The notes: generated from the letters alone by a model not told the origin. 64,000 nt of DNA from Cupriavidus pinatubonensis (GCF_019602855.1 NZ_CP080767.1:3286001-3350000); one strand, 5' to 3'; shown: positions 25,574 through 37,721, numbered from the stretch's first letter. Made by a program: numbers and translations.

Positions 25574-26014
25574 CTACCGGATTGGCTGTGGCCCAGGACA
25601 ACACGGATGGGGACAGGCCGGTTGAAATACCACATAGACCTCGCTTACTGGCATCACGTTCTTGGTGCCGGACTGAAGCTCAAGCATCGCAGTATCAACT
25701 TCCGAATGCTCGATCCGCTCTGGCACCAAACCGATCGCCCCCAAAGCTGCCTTCGCGCTTTCCAGCCGCATCATGGCTAGATTCATCGATGGACGCCCGC
25801 TGTATGCTCGCCTGACAAAGACGGCATACCGCCCTCCACTGGGAAAGCCCTGCTTCATTCTTGCGTTCCACTCGGCCAGCTTGCGTACTTCGGCTGCTGG
25901 CAAGACGTTATCGTCATTGGCAAAGCTGAGTTCGTGTTCGAGACCGGTCAGCGAGCAAGGGAATGTAGAACTGCACCACGTGAACAGCAGGGCAGCGGCG
26001 AGTCTTCGCAGCAT
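25574..26014 (-). CDS. Hypothetical envelope protein with OmpA-like pattern
   Basis: 146 residues from ATG 26014, just two bases past the stop of the fragment at 26017. An N-terminal export signal (MLRRLAAALLFTWCSSTFPC) ends at a cysteine, but the lipobox is poor. The mature part has a weak OmpA_C-like pattern: ELSFANDDNVLPAAEV, then YAVFVRRAYSGRPSMNLAM and LESAKAALGAIGLVPERIE, where the spaced N and R residues match peptidoglycan-binding proteins. Function is unknown. A longer frame upstream overlaps a different coding fragment and is not used. Confidence 0.55.
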   Translation of the reverse strand: MLRRLAAALLFTWCSSTFPCSLTGLEHELSFANDDNVLPAAEVRKLAEWNARMKQGFPSGGRYAVFVRRAYSGRPSMNLAMMRLESAKAALGAIGLVPERIEHSEVDTAMLELQSGTKNVMPVSEVYVVFQPACPHPCCPGPQPIR

Positions 26015-26016
26015 GT

Positions 26017-26276
26017 TCAATCTCCGATGCTGAAGATATAGCCTGCAATGTTGTCGGCATTGACGATGCAGAACTGATCGCGCATAGCTATGTTCGCGTC
26101 CTTTGCCCTGTTTGCGGTAAGCGGAAATTTCCCGCGCCATTTTCGGATTTGCTCGATTGATTCCGTAATAGGCACCTTGTTCCATGACTCCAGTGGCGCC
26201 TTGCCATGCTCACCGGAGTCAGATATGGCCTCAATCAGAAGCGCGATTCTCCCAAGACCACCCTACTTAGACCTTT
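26017..26276 (-). pseudogene. 3' fragment of an unidentified gene
   Basis: A frame of about 85 codons with coding character but no start: LLIEAISDSGEHGKAPLESW, ESIEQIRKWRGKFPLT, CIVNADNIAGYIFSIGD, ending at 26017. A stop codon in the same frame at its 5' side and the divergent PAAR gene immediately beyond mark a truncation. It is closely followed by the gene at 25574-26014, as if it was once the first gene of that operon. No family is recognised. Confidence 0.45.
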
Positions 26277-26325
26277 GCGCTCCGTCAGCAATCCCTGACG
26301 TACACGTGCGTACGGAGGTTTCGCC

Positions 26326-26880
26326 ATGGTGACTCGGACCTATCTCATCAGAGGCGATAGGGCCAACAACGGCGCCATCATTTCCGGGGGCAGCGACTCG
26401 TACTTCTGGCACAACGTTCCCGTCGCCCGGGAAGGCGATGCCGTGTACTGCCCCGTATGCAAGCGCGCGGGCAGAATTGCGTGCGTCGGGCCGCGCGTGC
26501 CATGTTCGGACATGGGCAAGGAAGTCGCACTCAGCGGAGATATCTGTGTTTGCGGTTGCCACCCGGCACCGGTCTTCTATGCCTCGCGACCGTTCACGAT
26601 GACCATCGTTTCCGAGGAAGTTGCACAGCGGCAAAGCGCCGCGCCCAATGGCTTTGCAGCGACCGTGCGAGCGCAGCAATCCGGCGGGGCCACCAGTCAC
26701 GATCAACGGATTCAGCTGCTTGATGAGGCTAGCGGCCAGCCGTTGGCAATCTGGCGGTATTGCGTTACGGGCGAGAACGGCACGCATGAGGGCCGCACAG
26801 ACAGCAATGGCTTCACCACACGGGTGTTCGCGGATCGCCCCATGACTGTCAGGCTTGAGGTCTTCGGGGAGGTGGCGTAA
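26326..26880 (+). CDS. PAAR-domain protein of a type VI secretion cassette
   Basis: 184 residues. The first 90 form a PAAR-type domain (YLIRGDRANNGAIISGG, PVAREGDAVYCPVCKRAG, GPRVPCSDMGKEVALSGD, CVCGCHPAP) with Cys/His residues placed to bind the metal at the spike tip. The C-terminal 60 residues (QRIQLLDEASGQPLAIW to MTVRLEVFGEVA) look like a small beta-sandwich adaptor. PAAR proteins sharpen the VgrG spike and carry effectors. The next gene begins two bases later and encodes a lipase-like protein, so this is probably the delivery part of an effector cassette. No VgrG or type VI structural gene is in the window. Confidence 0.8.
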   Translation: MVTRTYLIRGDRANNGAIISGGSDSYFWHNVPVAREGDAVYCPVCKRAGRIACVGPRVPCSDMGKEVALSGDICVCGCHPAPVFYASRPFTMTIVSEEVAQRQSAAPNGFAATVRAQQSGGATSHDQRIQLLDEASGQPLAIWRYCVTGENGTHEGRTDSNGFTTRVFADRPMTVRLEVFGEVA

Positions 26881-26882
26881 TC

Positions 26883-27569
26883 ATGCAACCGCTCAAGACT
26901 CTCGATATACGGTTGACGCCAACTTCGGACACGGAGCATGTCAAGGTGTATCTGCTGCGGCCTCGGGGGACTTTATATTGGGGTGGTGCGGGGTTGGACG
27001 GCAGCTATATCCCGTTAACTACCCAGGCATTTCAGGCAGCCGGCATTGGATCGTTCAATCTCGGCCTCACCAACTCGGCAACACGGTCGGCTCTCGGCGA
27101 TCGTGGAATGCTGGTTGATGCCATCCGGGCTGGACTTACTATCCGCTATGAGGATGATGCGGAATGGGTCATCAACTCTGGCATGTCGGCTGATGCACCG
27201 CAGTTCAACCTGATCGGCTATTCCTACGGGTCATTGCTTGCAGCCCAGACTGCCAACTACTACGCGAACCAGGGACATACTGTGGACCATCTGGTGTTGA
27301 TCGGCTCTCCAATCGACGGAACATTTCTGGGCAAGTTGCGCAAGCATCGACACATTCGCAAGGTTGTCGCGATTGACCTGACGGAACATGGAGATCCTAT
27401 TCACGCGGGCATGTCACAACTCTCGTTGGTTTCGGCGGCTCCGAAGCTTGCCAGTCAAATGGCGGCTGGAAATGGTGAAGGTCACTTCTACTATGCGCAC
27501 ATGGTCCCGGATCTGCCACGCAGGCTGCAGAAATTGGCGGCTCGGGTAGCGGATGAGGGAGTCAGATGA
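26883..27569 (+). CDS. Alpha/beta-hydrolase, candidate type VI lipase effector
   Basis: 228 residues without a signal peptide. The nucleophile elbow is clear: FNLIGYSYGSLLAAQTANYY with GYSYG (GXSXG) near residue 111. A later Asp (AIDLTEHGDPIHAG, about 165) and a His (GHFYYAHMVPDL, about 203) complete a plausible triad. It follows the PAAR gene with a two-base gap, and its stop overlaps the start of a small membrane protein gene. This is the order of PAAR-lipase-immunity cassettes (Tle-type effectors degrade membrane lipids). Esterase fold likely; effector role inferred from context. Confidence 0.75.
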   Translation: MQPLKTLDIRLTPTSDTEHVKVYLLRPRGTLYWGGAGLDGSYIPLTTQAFQAAGIGSFNLGLTNSATRSALGDRGMLVDAIRAGLTIRYEDDAEWVINSGMSADAPQFNLIGYSYGSLLAAQTANYYANQGHTVDHLVLIGSPIDGTFLGKLRKHRHIRKVVAIDLTEHGDPIHAGMSQLSLVSAAPKLASQMAAGNGEGHFYYAHMVPDLPRRLQKLAARVADEGVR

Positions 27570-27880
27570 TGGTCTTGCGTTGGTTGTTCCTGCTGCCATC
27601 CGTCTTGCTACCAGCATCACTCATTGCGCTCAGCCTGTTTCACATCGTCGCAGCGCCGACACGGGACGATATGTTCGTCGGATATGCAGGCGTTATATCC
27701 GCCGCCGTGCTCCTGTTTGACCTCGTCCTCGCGCTGGTATGGCTTGGCGCATTTGGATACCTGCTCTACGTCAGCCCTGGGCAGCGACGGCTATTGCTGA
27801 TGATTGCAGGAATGACCATTCTGGCGTTCGTCGCCTGCTACGTCCTGGACAGCAAGCTGATTCGGGCACTTCCGGGATGA
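27566..27880 (+). CDS. Small three-span membrane protein, candidate immunity protein
   Basis: 104 residues with three predicted membrane helices: WLFLLPSVLLPASLIALSLF (6-25), an AGVISAAVLLFDLVLALVWL segment (about 41-62) and LLLMIAGMTILAFVACYVL (about 76-94). The ATG overlaps the stop of the lipase-like gene (27566-27569). An inner-membrane protein coupled to a lipase effector is most simply its immunity protein, although periplasmic lipoproteins are more usual for lipase effectors. No family is recognised. Confidence 0.6.
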   Translation: MMVLRWLFLLPSVLLPASLIALSLFHIVAAPTRDDMFVGYAGVISAAVLLFDLVLALVWLGAFGYLLYVSPGQRRLLLMIAGMTILAFVACYVLDSKLIRALPG

Positions 27881-28458
27881 GCGACGCCGCATTTGAAGCA
27901 TGGGCGGCGCGAACACGCGGGTGGCGTCCGTCGCGTCGCCCCAACCCCACCAGCGCCCGCAACTCCCGCGCCATGGCAGGCGCCACCTGACTGGCACCGG
28001 CCAAGATTGACTTGCATGGCCGTGGCGGCGACATCCAACAGGATCGGGTCAATGCTGTAGTCGCGCTGATCCAGCCATACAAGCACATCCAGCAAGTGCC
28101 AGAGTGTGGTGCTGCCTTCATGCACCGGCGCCGGGAAAGACTCGGGATAGCCGATCATCAACTTGCGCATGTTCTGGCGGGACATGCCGACGGCATCGGC
28201 GATATCGGAGAGTCCCACCAGATCGGGCACCGCTTCGATCAGCGTAGCGGACGGCATGGCGCGCCTGGCATCGGCAAGGGCGCTCACCATCGCCGCCTTC
28301 GCTGAATCTGCCTCGCGGACAAATGACAACGCCACGCGTCCTGGCAGGCCGGTACCCACGAGTGCGTCATCACAGCCTGCCTCGCCCAGGCGTTCGACCA
28401 GTGCTTCGATGTCGTGGTCGGCCTGCGATAGCAGGCATCTGAAAGTGAAAGAGTACAT
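27838..28458 (-). pseudogene. Helix-turn-helix DNA-binding protein, probably frameshifted at its C-terminus
   Basis: The 206-codon frame opens MYSFTFRCLLSQADHDIEAL and has a helix-turn-helix at about 78-100 (LSDIADAVGMSRQNMRKLM), followed by FPAPVHEGSTTLWHLLDVLV. After VAATAMQVNL (about residue 152) it becomes an unlikely cysteine/glycine-rich tail, while the next frame reads AGASQVAPAMARELRALVG, which continues the protein naturally. A single-base indel near 28005-28010 would explain this. The gene resembles small regulators seen in Burkholderiaceae. It also overlaps the convergent membrane-protein gene by 43 bases, another sign that the 3' end is not native. Confidence 0.5.
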
Positions 28459-28637
28459 CTATCGTCAAGGCGTTCCACCGCGTCGGTGCACAGGGCATCG
28501 CCCTTCCCAAATCGGCGGCAGACGTCCTGGTCGTCTATAACGAGTACGCAGACAACCCGGGCAGCGGCACACTCGGAGGCGGTGCATTTACTTCGCGCGT
28601 TACTGGACGTCGATGGCTACGCAATATGCGCCGTAGT
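28459..28637 (+). other. Possible coding remnant between two minus-strand genes
   Basis: On the + strand a frame open from 28449 reads FHRVGAQGIALPKSAADVLV, VYNEYADNPGSGTLGGG and AFTSRVTGRRW, with codon usage like a real gene. It has no start codon and runs into the antisense of the next gene. It is probably a fragment of an unidentified gene; otherwise the interval is empty. Confidence 0.25.
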
Positions 28638-29375
28638 TCAGGCTTCACCAACCGGGATTCGATCTTCAAATGTTGCCTTGGCTCGTGCGACTATGTCTCC
28701 GTAGTAGTCGGCGATGGGGCGTGGAGCCGACGAATCGCGAGCTCCAGGGTGGAACGTTCGATAGCATTCGATGCCATTGGCCGAAAAGTGCCAAAGGGCT
28801 CGGGGCTCCACGAAGTGCGTCTGTCGATCCGGGAGCACCTCTTTGAGCGCTCGGTCGTACTTATGGCCGCTTCCGAAGATAATGAGATCCGGCTTGAGTA
28901 ACTCAATCTCGAAACGAACGGCAGCGACGGAGAAATCGAACAACTCTTGAGAATGGTTGATAGACGTTCGCGAATAGCCGCGCTCCGGACGATACCAATC
29001 CATCTTCATCAAGTTATTCCAGCAGATCGTAAGTCGGTTCCCGCAGGCGAACTCGGTCGCCAGGAGTTTAGTCCGCTTCAAGAAAGCACTGGTACCAGTC
29101 GGGCGACTGAACTGATCGAGGTATCGGGCCTTCAGAACCTCGAGCCCGTCCGGCAGTTCGTAGTACTTACGGAGCTTGCCATACCAGCCGTTTGTCTCCT
29201 TTCCTACGAACATGACCCGAACTGGCGCACTCAGATATGCCTCCGAGACATTCAGCAGGAACGGAGCGGAAAGCGTGTCCAGGTGTTTGTCGAAGCCGTG
29301 CCGGGCATTATCAAGTGAACGCGTGTAGTACTCGTCCAGTTCGGCTTGTATATTAACTCCAAGCGTCATTCGCAT
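28638..29375 (-). CDS. Uracil-DNA-glycosylase-fold-like hypothetical protein
   Basis: About 245 residues from ATG 29375 (an ATG two codons later is equally possible). The longer frame upstream is rejected because its first 58 residues lack coding character. Segments with the order and look of the UDG superfamily are VRVMFVGKETNGWYGKLRKY (about 50-70, motif 1 position), LKPDLIIFGSGHKY (central strand) and CYRTFHPGARDS near the C-terminus (motif with conserved His). It may be a DNA-repair or defence nuclease-like protein. Neither catalytic residue nor function can be fixed. Confidence 0.5.
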   Translation of the reverse strand: MRMTLGVNIQAELDEYYTRSLDNARHGFDKHLDTLSAPFLLNVSEAYLSAPVRVMFVGKETNGWYGKLRKYYELPDGLEVLKARYLDQFSRPTGTSAFLKRTKLLATEFACGNRLTICWNNLMKMDWYRPERGYSRTSINHSQELFDFSVAAVRFEIELLKPDLIIFGSGHKYDRALKEVLPDRQTHFVEPRALWHFSANGIECYRTFHPGARDSSAPRPIADYYGDIVARAKATFEDRIPVGEA

Positions 29376-29720
29376 AGATCCTGTGTTGCCGGGCCACTTG
29401 GAAATTTGACCGGCAGTCAACGTACGAGTTGTTGTCGGCCCACAGCATACTGTTGAGATAACACAATGCAGATCCATCTCATTGTCGGCAGTATCCGCGT
29501 TCCTTAGCCTTGCCGTTGGTGCTGAACACACCACTCGCAACGGCCTCACCGCACCCGACAGACCGCGGTGTTTCTTCGTCCATAGCTTCCGCTAAGGCCG
29601 GGTAGCGCGCATCGATACAAGACCCGAAAGGGAAAACATGCGGGCCGTTTGCGAGCGGTGTTCACGTACCTGGCCGCCCTTTGAACAGGGGCGAACTTAA
29701 CAATCTTCGCAAGGATTGTC
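29376..29720. other. Gap with no supported gene
   Basis: It contains the upstream region of the UDG-like gene and ends at the SymE-like start. No tRNA, repeat or terminator is obvious. Confidence 0.4.
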
Positions 29721-29937
29721 ATGACGAAACGAAGCTCGCCGTTGCGCATTCGCACTGTCAAGATTTGCCGCACCTACTTTCCCCTTTGTCCCTGGCAGCA
29801 CCAATGGCTTTACTGGCCTACGGGCAATTCCGTGGATTCGACTGCGTGGTGTTTGGTTAGAAGAGGCAGGGTTCAACGTCGGGCAATCGCTGAAGGTCAA
29901 AGTGCAACGAAAACGCATTGTGATCTGGGTGGCGTAG
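29721..29937 (+). pseudogene. SymE-like toxin gene broken by a frameshift
   Basis: From ATG 29721 the frame begins MTKRSSPLRIRTVKICRTYF. The following frame, reached near 29820, carries the typical SymE core IPWIRLRGVWLEEAGFNVGQ and then LKVKVQRKRIVIWVA to the stop at 29935. Neither frame alone contains the whole protein, so a one-base change has split it. SymE-type toxins are AbrB-fold relatives linked to RNA cleavage or nucleoid condensation, and in E. coli symE is controlled by an antisense RNA. Whether one exists here cannot be seen. Confidence 0.6.
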
Positions 29938-30024
29938 CGGCAAGGGCTAGCCGCCTTGCATGGGCAAACGGCCATCTGCGACCCGAAACGGTCAATTGGT
30001 AGTTAATGGGGTCGCGTTCGTAGG

Positions 30025-30597
30025 CTAAGGACGAAGAACCTCGCCTGTCGAGTAGTCGAGCCGATAGATAGCCTTATTAAAGTCCACGACCTCAATATAG
30101 TTAGGTAACAAACGAACGCCCTCGGTGAATATGTCTGCGCCTGACGTTTGCCAGGCGATGACCCCGTCGGTCGACAACCGAGAAATCTCCAATTCACCGT
30201 GCGAAATGAGAGCGCGTTGATGCTCAGCCCAGTAGATGCCAAAGCACGTTGCCATATCGGTCTGAACGGACCAGAGAAGCTCATGGGTGGACTCCAAAGA
30301 CATGCAAGCGACGCTGTCGCCGACGGCCAAATAGAGCTTGTCGTCCATTATCAACGCAGAATGCTCATGTACTGCCGAGCATCCTCCGCCTGCTCCGACT
30401 ACCACGATTCCGTCGCCATTCAAATGTATGCCATGGATGGATGATACGGAATCGTCCGCGAGGCGGATCTCCTGAGCATAGCGTCGCGTGTTGTCTGTAG
30501 AGTCAAATGAGTAAGTCGGCTCGTTGACAATTCTGATAAGTCCGTACTTAGTGTCCAAGTCCATGCGACTATCGTTTGTGCCATTGATACGTCCCAA
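30025..30597 (-). CDS. Hypothetical soluble protein of unknown function
   Basis: 190 residues (MGRINGTNDSRMDLDTKYGL, then ADDSVSSIHGIHLNGDGIVV, CFGIYWAEHQRALISHGELE, GEVLRP). The repeated pattern of short beta-strands with DG and NG turns (DGIVVV, DKLYLAVGDSVA, DGVIAW, IYRLDYSTGEV) suggests a small propeller-like or beta-rich domain. There is no signal or membrane segment. Such stand-alone beta-rich proteins occur as immunity or defence-associated proteins near toxin islands, but nothing in the sequence proves this. The start may be one of two nearby ATGs (30597 or 30564). Confidence 0.6.
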   Translation of the reverse strand: MGRINGTNDSRMDLDTKYGLIRIVNEPTYSFDSTDNTRRYAQEIRLADDSVSSIHGIHLNGDGIVVVGAGGGCSAVHEHSALIMDDKLYLAVGDSVACMSLESTHELLWSVQTDMATCFGIYWAEHQRALISHGELEISRLSTDGVIAWQTSGADIFTEGVRLLPNYIEVVDFNKAIYRLDYSTGEVLRP

Positions 30598-30673
30598 TTA
30601 TGTCTCCGATTGAGGGCGTCGTTGTTGAAAGCCGAATGTCCATTCCTGACCGATAGCAGCCACATTAGCCAAG

Positions 30674-30702
30674 AAAAATGGGAGCCTTCGGCTCCCATTT
30701 TT
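30674..30702. terminator. Bidirectional terminator beyond nrdB
   Basis: A perfect 13-bp stem AAAAATGGGAGCC/GGCTCCCATTTTT with loop TTC, giving a T-run on either strand. It lies 28 bases past the nrdB stop and ends the minus-strand nrdAB transcript. It also marks the border between the accessory region and the conserved chromosome. Confidence 0.85.
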
Positions 30703-30729
30703 CGTCGTTGATTAACTAACCACCAACCC

Positions 30730-31914
30730 TCAATCCCAGCTCAACGCCCCACCCGTCTGATACTCAATAACCCGCGTCTCAAAGAAGTTCCGCTCCTTCT
30801 TCAAATCAATCATCTCGCTCATCCACGGGAACGGATTCTCTTCATTCGGGAACAGCTGATCAAGACCAATCTGCTGGCAACGGCGATTGCAGATAAAGCG
30901 CAGATACGACTTGAACATTGGCGCATTCAGCCCCAGCACGCCGCGCGGCATGGTGTCCTCAGCGTACCGATACTCCAGATCAACAGCCTTCTTGAACAGC
31001 TCAGTAATCTCAGCCTTGAATTCAGCCGTCCAAAGATGCGGATTCTCCAGCTTGATCTGGTTAATCAGGTCGATACCAAAATTGCAGTGCAGCGACTCAT
31101 CCCGCAGGATGTACTGATACTGCTCCGCCGCCCCAGTCATCTTGTTCTGCCGCCCCATCGCCAGGATCTGCGTGAAGCCCACATAGAAGAACAGCCCTTC
31201 CATGATGCAGGCGAACACGATCAGCGACTTCAGCAGCTTCTGGTCGTTTTCCGGCGTGCCGGTCTTGAACGACGGGTCGGTCAGCGTGTCGATGAACGGG
31301 ATCAGGAACTCGTCCTTGTCGCGGATCGACTGCACTTCGTGGTACGCGTTGAAGATCTCGGCTTCGTTCAGGCCCAGCGATTCAACGATGTACTGATAGG
31401 CGTGCGTGTGGATGGCCTCTTCAAAGGCCTGGCGCAGCAGGTACTGGCGGCATTCCGGCGCGGTGATCTGGCGGTAGGTGCCCAGCACGATGTTGTTGGC
31501 GGCCAGCGAGTCGGCGGTGACGAAGAAGCCGAGGTTGCGCTTGATGATGCGGCGCTCGTCCTCGGTCAGGCCGTTGGGGTCTTTCCACGTCGCGATGTCG
31601 CGCGACATGTTGATTTCCTGCGGCATCCAGTGATTGGCGCAGCCGGCCAGGTACTTTTCCCACGCCCACTTGTACTTGAACGGGACGAGCTGGTTGACGT
31701 CGGTCGAGCCGTTGATGACGCGCTTGTCGGCGGCGTTGACGCGGCGGTTGCTTTGCGCGGCGGCGGCGTTGGGGTTGTTGCCCAGGATGCCGGCTTGCGT
31801 AGCGCTCGACGGCAGCACGCCTTGCTGGTCAGCCGTGACGGCGGCAGCGGGTTGCAGGTCAGGCTGCGGTGCGGCCTGCGGGGTGGCTTGAACGTCGTCG
31901 TCCCAGCTCAGCAT
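30730..31914 (-). CDS. nrdB: Class Ia ribonucleoside-diphosphate reductase beta subunit
   Basis: 394 residues from ATG 31914 (MLSWDDDVQATPQ), chosen over the longer frame because GGAGAA precedes it. It supplies the diiron-tyrosyl radical used by NrdA to reduce ribonucleotides. The iron-ligand helices are visible: the glutamate/histidine motif EEAIHTHAYQYIVESLGL (about 170-187), and RDESLHCNFGIDLINQIKLE (about 275-294) with further Glu/His ligands. The C-terminal tail that docks on NrdA ends YQTGGALSWD. It lies 160 bases downstream of nrdA in the same orientation and is probably co-transcribed from the nrdA promoter. Confidence 0.95.
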   Translation of the reverse strand: MLSWDDDVQATPQAAPQPDLQPAAAVTADQQGVLPSSATQAGILGNNPNAAAAQSNRRVNAADKRVINGSTDVNQLVPFKYKWAWEKYLAGCANHWMPQEINMSRDIATWKDPNGLTEDERRIIKRNLGFFVTADSLAANNIVLGTYRQITAPECRQYLLRQAFEEAIHTHAYQYIVESLGLNEAEIFNAYHEVQSIRDKDEFLIPFIDTLTDPSFKTGTPENDQKLLKSLIVFACIMEGLFFYVGFTQILAMGRQNKMTGAAEQYQYILRDESLHCNFGIDLINQIKLENPHLWTAEFKAEITELFKKAVDLEYRYAEDTMPRGVLGLNAPMFKSYLRFICNRRCQQIGLDQLFPNEENPFPWMSEMIDLKKERNFFETRVIEYQTGGALSWD

Positions 31915-32000
31915 GATGTTGTTCTCCGTGATTCGATTGGGGGGCGCGGTGGTCAAAGATGACGGCTCACGATGTGGTGGCGCCGGCCCTCTCCCCCGGC

Positions 32001-32025
32001 CCCTCTCCCGCGTGCGGGAGAAGGG
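32001..32025. repeat. Palindromic element between nrdA and nrdB
   Basis: CCCTCTCCCG-CGTG-CGGGAGAAGGG forms a near-perfect 10-bp hairpin in the 160-bp spacer, preceded by a CT-rich repeat (CTCTCCCCCGGCCCCTCTCC). This resembles the dispersed extragenic palindromes found in many Burkholderiales genomes. It could lower nrdB expression or stabilise RNA ends. No second copy is evident in this window. Confidence 0.45.
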
Positions 32026-32074
32026 AGCAAACCCCGGGGGTGGTTGGTTACTACGCTATGTCGCTACTGCGTGA

Positions 32075-35014
<2,940 letters not shown>

Positions 35015-35051
35015 ATAGGAACTCCTGTTTTTAGCCTGTTTTAAGAGACAA

Positions 35052-35149
35052 AAGAGTCCCTGGCGAAATGCGGATGCGAAAGCGTCCTGCCGGACCTGAA
35101 GAACGGCTGAACTGACTGCTTTTTGCTACACATTTCGCCAGGGACTCTT
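35052..35149. repeat. Perfect 19-bp inverted repeat in the nrdA leader
   Basis: AAGAGTCCCTGGCGAAATG at 35052-35070 is the exact reverse complement of 35131-35149, with 60 bases between. It sits between the nrdA start (35014) and the putative NrdR boxes, so it would be in the 5' untranslated RNA and could fold into a long stem. See findings. Confidence 0.85.
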
Positions 35150-35236
35150 GTGATGCGCCGGCCCCACATCAGGGTTTCAACCACTATCGCCACGTCTGCG
35201 ACAGCTCCCTCATGGTTGGGCCAGCTCCCCGGATGA

Positions 35237-35285
35237 ACTACTAGATATAGTGGTCGCTGCGGAAAACTGGGCTAAGTATAGTGAA
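35237..35285 (-). promoter_or_regulatory. Pair of NrdR-like boxes upstream of nrdAB
   Basis: Two imperfect palindromes sharing TATAGTG: ACTACTAGATATAGTGGT at 35237-35254 and TGGGCTAAGTATAGTGAA at 35268-35285. They are exactly 31 bp apart, three helical turns. NrdR, the repressor of ribonucleotide reductase operons, binds paired boxes (consensus near ACACTATATAGTGT) at this spacing. Position and spacing therefore support NrdR control; core matches are imperfect. Confidence 0.65.
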
Positions 35286-35523
35286 ACAAAACCGAAAGAC
35301 CAGTCTTGACAAGCGTGGTTGCGACACCCGGATGACAAGTGCGGCAGCGCCACATTCCCGGGAACCGCGCTACGACAAGGGATCGCGCCAAGCCGTTCGC
35401 AAGCGCACATTTTTTGGAAATTTTTTTTATCCGTGTGGCGCGCCTGATAGCCCCACACCACCCTGGGGAATTGGCATGTGACACCGCGCCGACATGGTGC
35501 TGTGGCGGCTGCCCGACAGCACC
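35286..35523. other. Spacer between the nrd promoter and the ampD stop
   Basis: No gene is supported. It includes an AT-rich run near 35407-35430 (TTTTTTGGAAATTTTTTTTA) that may act as an upstream promoter element or weak terminator. Nothing more specific can be said. Confidence 0.4.
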
Positions 35524-36131
35524 TTAGTTGTGCGAGGGGCGGTAGGGTAACAGGTTTTGCGGAACCCCGGCGAGACCGGCAAAACGGTCCCAGTCGAAGT
35601 GCGGTCCGGGGTCGGTCTTGCGGCCCGGAGCGATGTCGCTATGGCCTGCAACCGCCCGCACTGGCAGGGTGGCGCGCAGGGCCTTCACCAGCGTGGAGGT
35701 GGTGGTGTACTGGGCGGCGGTGAATGGCAAGTCGTCAGTGCCTTCGATCTCGATGCCGACCGAGAAGTCATTGCAACGGCTGCGGCCGAAGAAATCAGAC
35801 TGACCGGCATGCCAGGCGCGCTTGGTGCACGGGACGAACTGCACGAGTTCACCATCGCGCCGCACCAGGAAGTGCGCCGATACCTGCACCTGATGGATCG
35901 TCGCGAAGAACGGGTGGCGGTCGGGGTCGAGCCGGTTCTGGAAGAAGGCCTCGATATCACCGCTGCCGAACTGGCCCGGCGGCAGGCTGATGTTATGGAG
36001 CACCACCAGGTCCACCGGCATGCCGGCGGGCCGCTCGTCGAAGTTGGGCGACGGCACGCGGCGCGCGGCCGCAACCCAGCCTTCGGCGTCGGGCAGGAAA
36101 CTGGCCGGGATGGGACCTGCAGCCGGAGCCG

Positions 36132-36135
<4 letters not shown>
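35524..36135 (-). CDS. ampD: 1,6-anhydro-N-acetylmuramyl-L-alanine amidase
   Basis: 203 residues, an amidase_2 (zinc-dependent) enzyme acting in the cytoplasm on anhydro-muropeptides during cell-wall recycling. Zinc ligands are recognisable: LVVLHNISLPPGQF (His near 47), FGRSRCNDFSVGIEIEGTDD (catalytic region near 117-135) and AVAGHSDIAPGRKTDPGPHF (second His and Asp, about 163-180). There is no signal peptide, as expected for AmpD rather than AmiD. Its ATG overlaps the pilR stop (ATGA, 36132-36135), so it is the end of the pilS-pilR-ampD unit. Confidence 0.94.

Positions 36136-37721
<1,586 letters not shown>

Noticed and set aside
1..30000. Insertion sequence, integrase or phage genes as carriers of the accessory region
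   Set aside because: No transposase, integrase or terminal inverted repeats were recognised, and no tRNA with a duplicated 3' end lies at the edges. The mechanism of acquisition remains unknown.
29721..30002. A 93-codon + strand frame as a complete gene
   Set aside because: Only its first part matches a SymE-like start; the conserved core is in the next frame and ends at 29937, so it is recorded as a frameshifted gene.
31972..32060. The CT-rich hairpin between nrdA and nrdB as a terminator
   Set aside because: There is no T-tract on the minus strand, and nrdB has no obvious promoter of its own, so a dispersed palindromic repeat is the better description.
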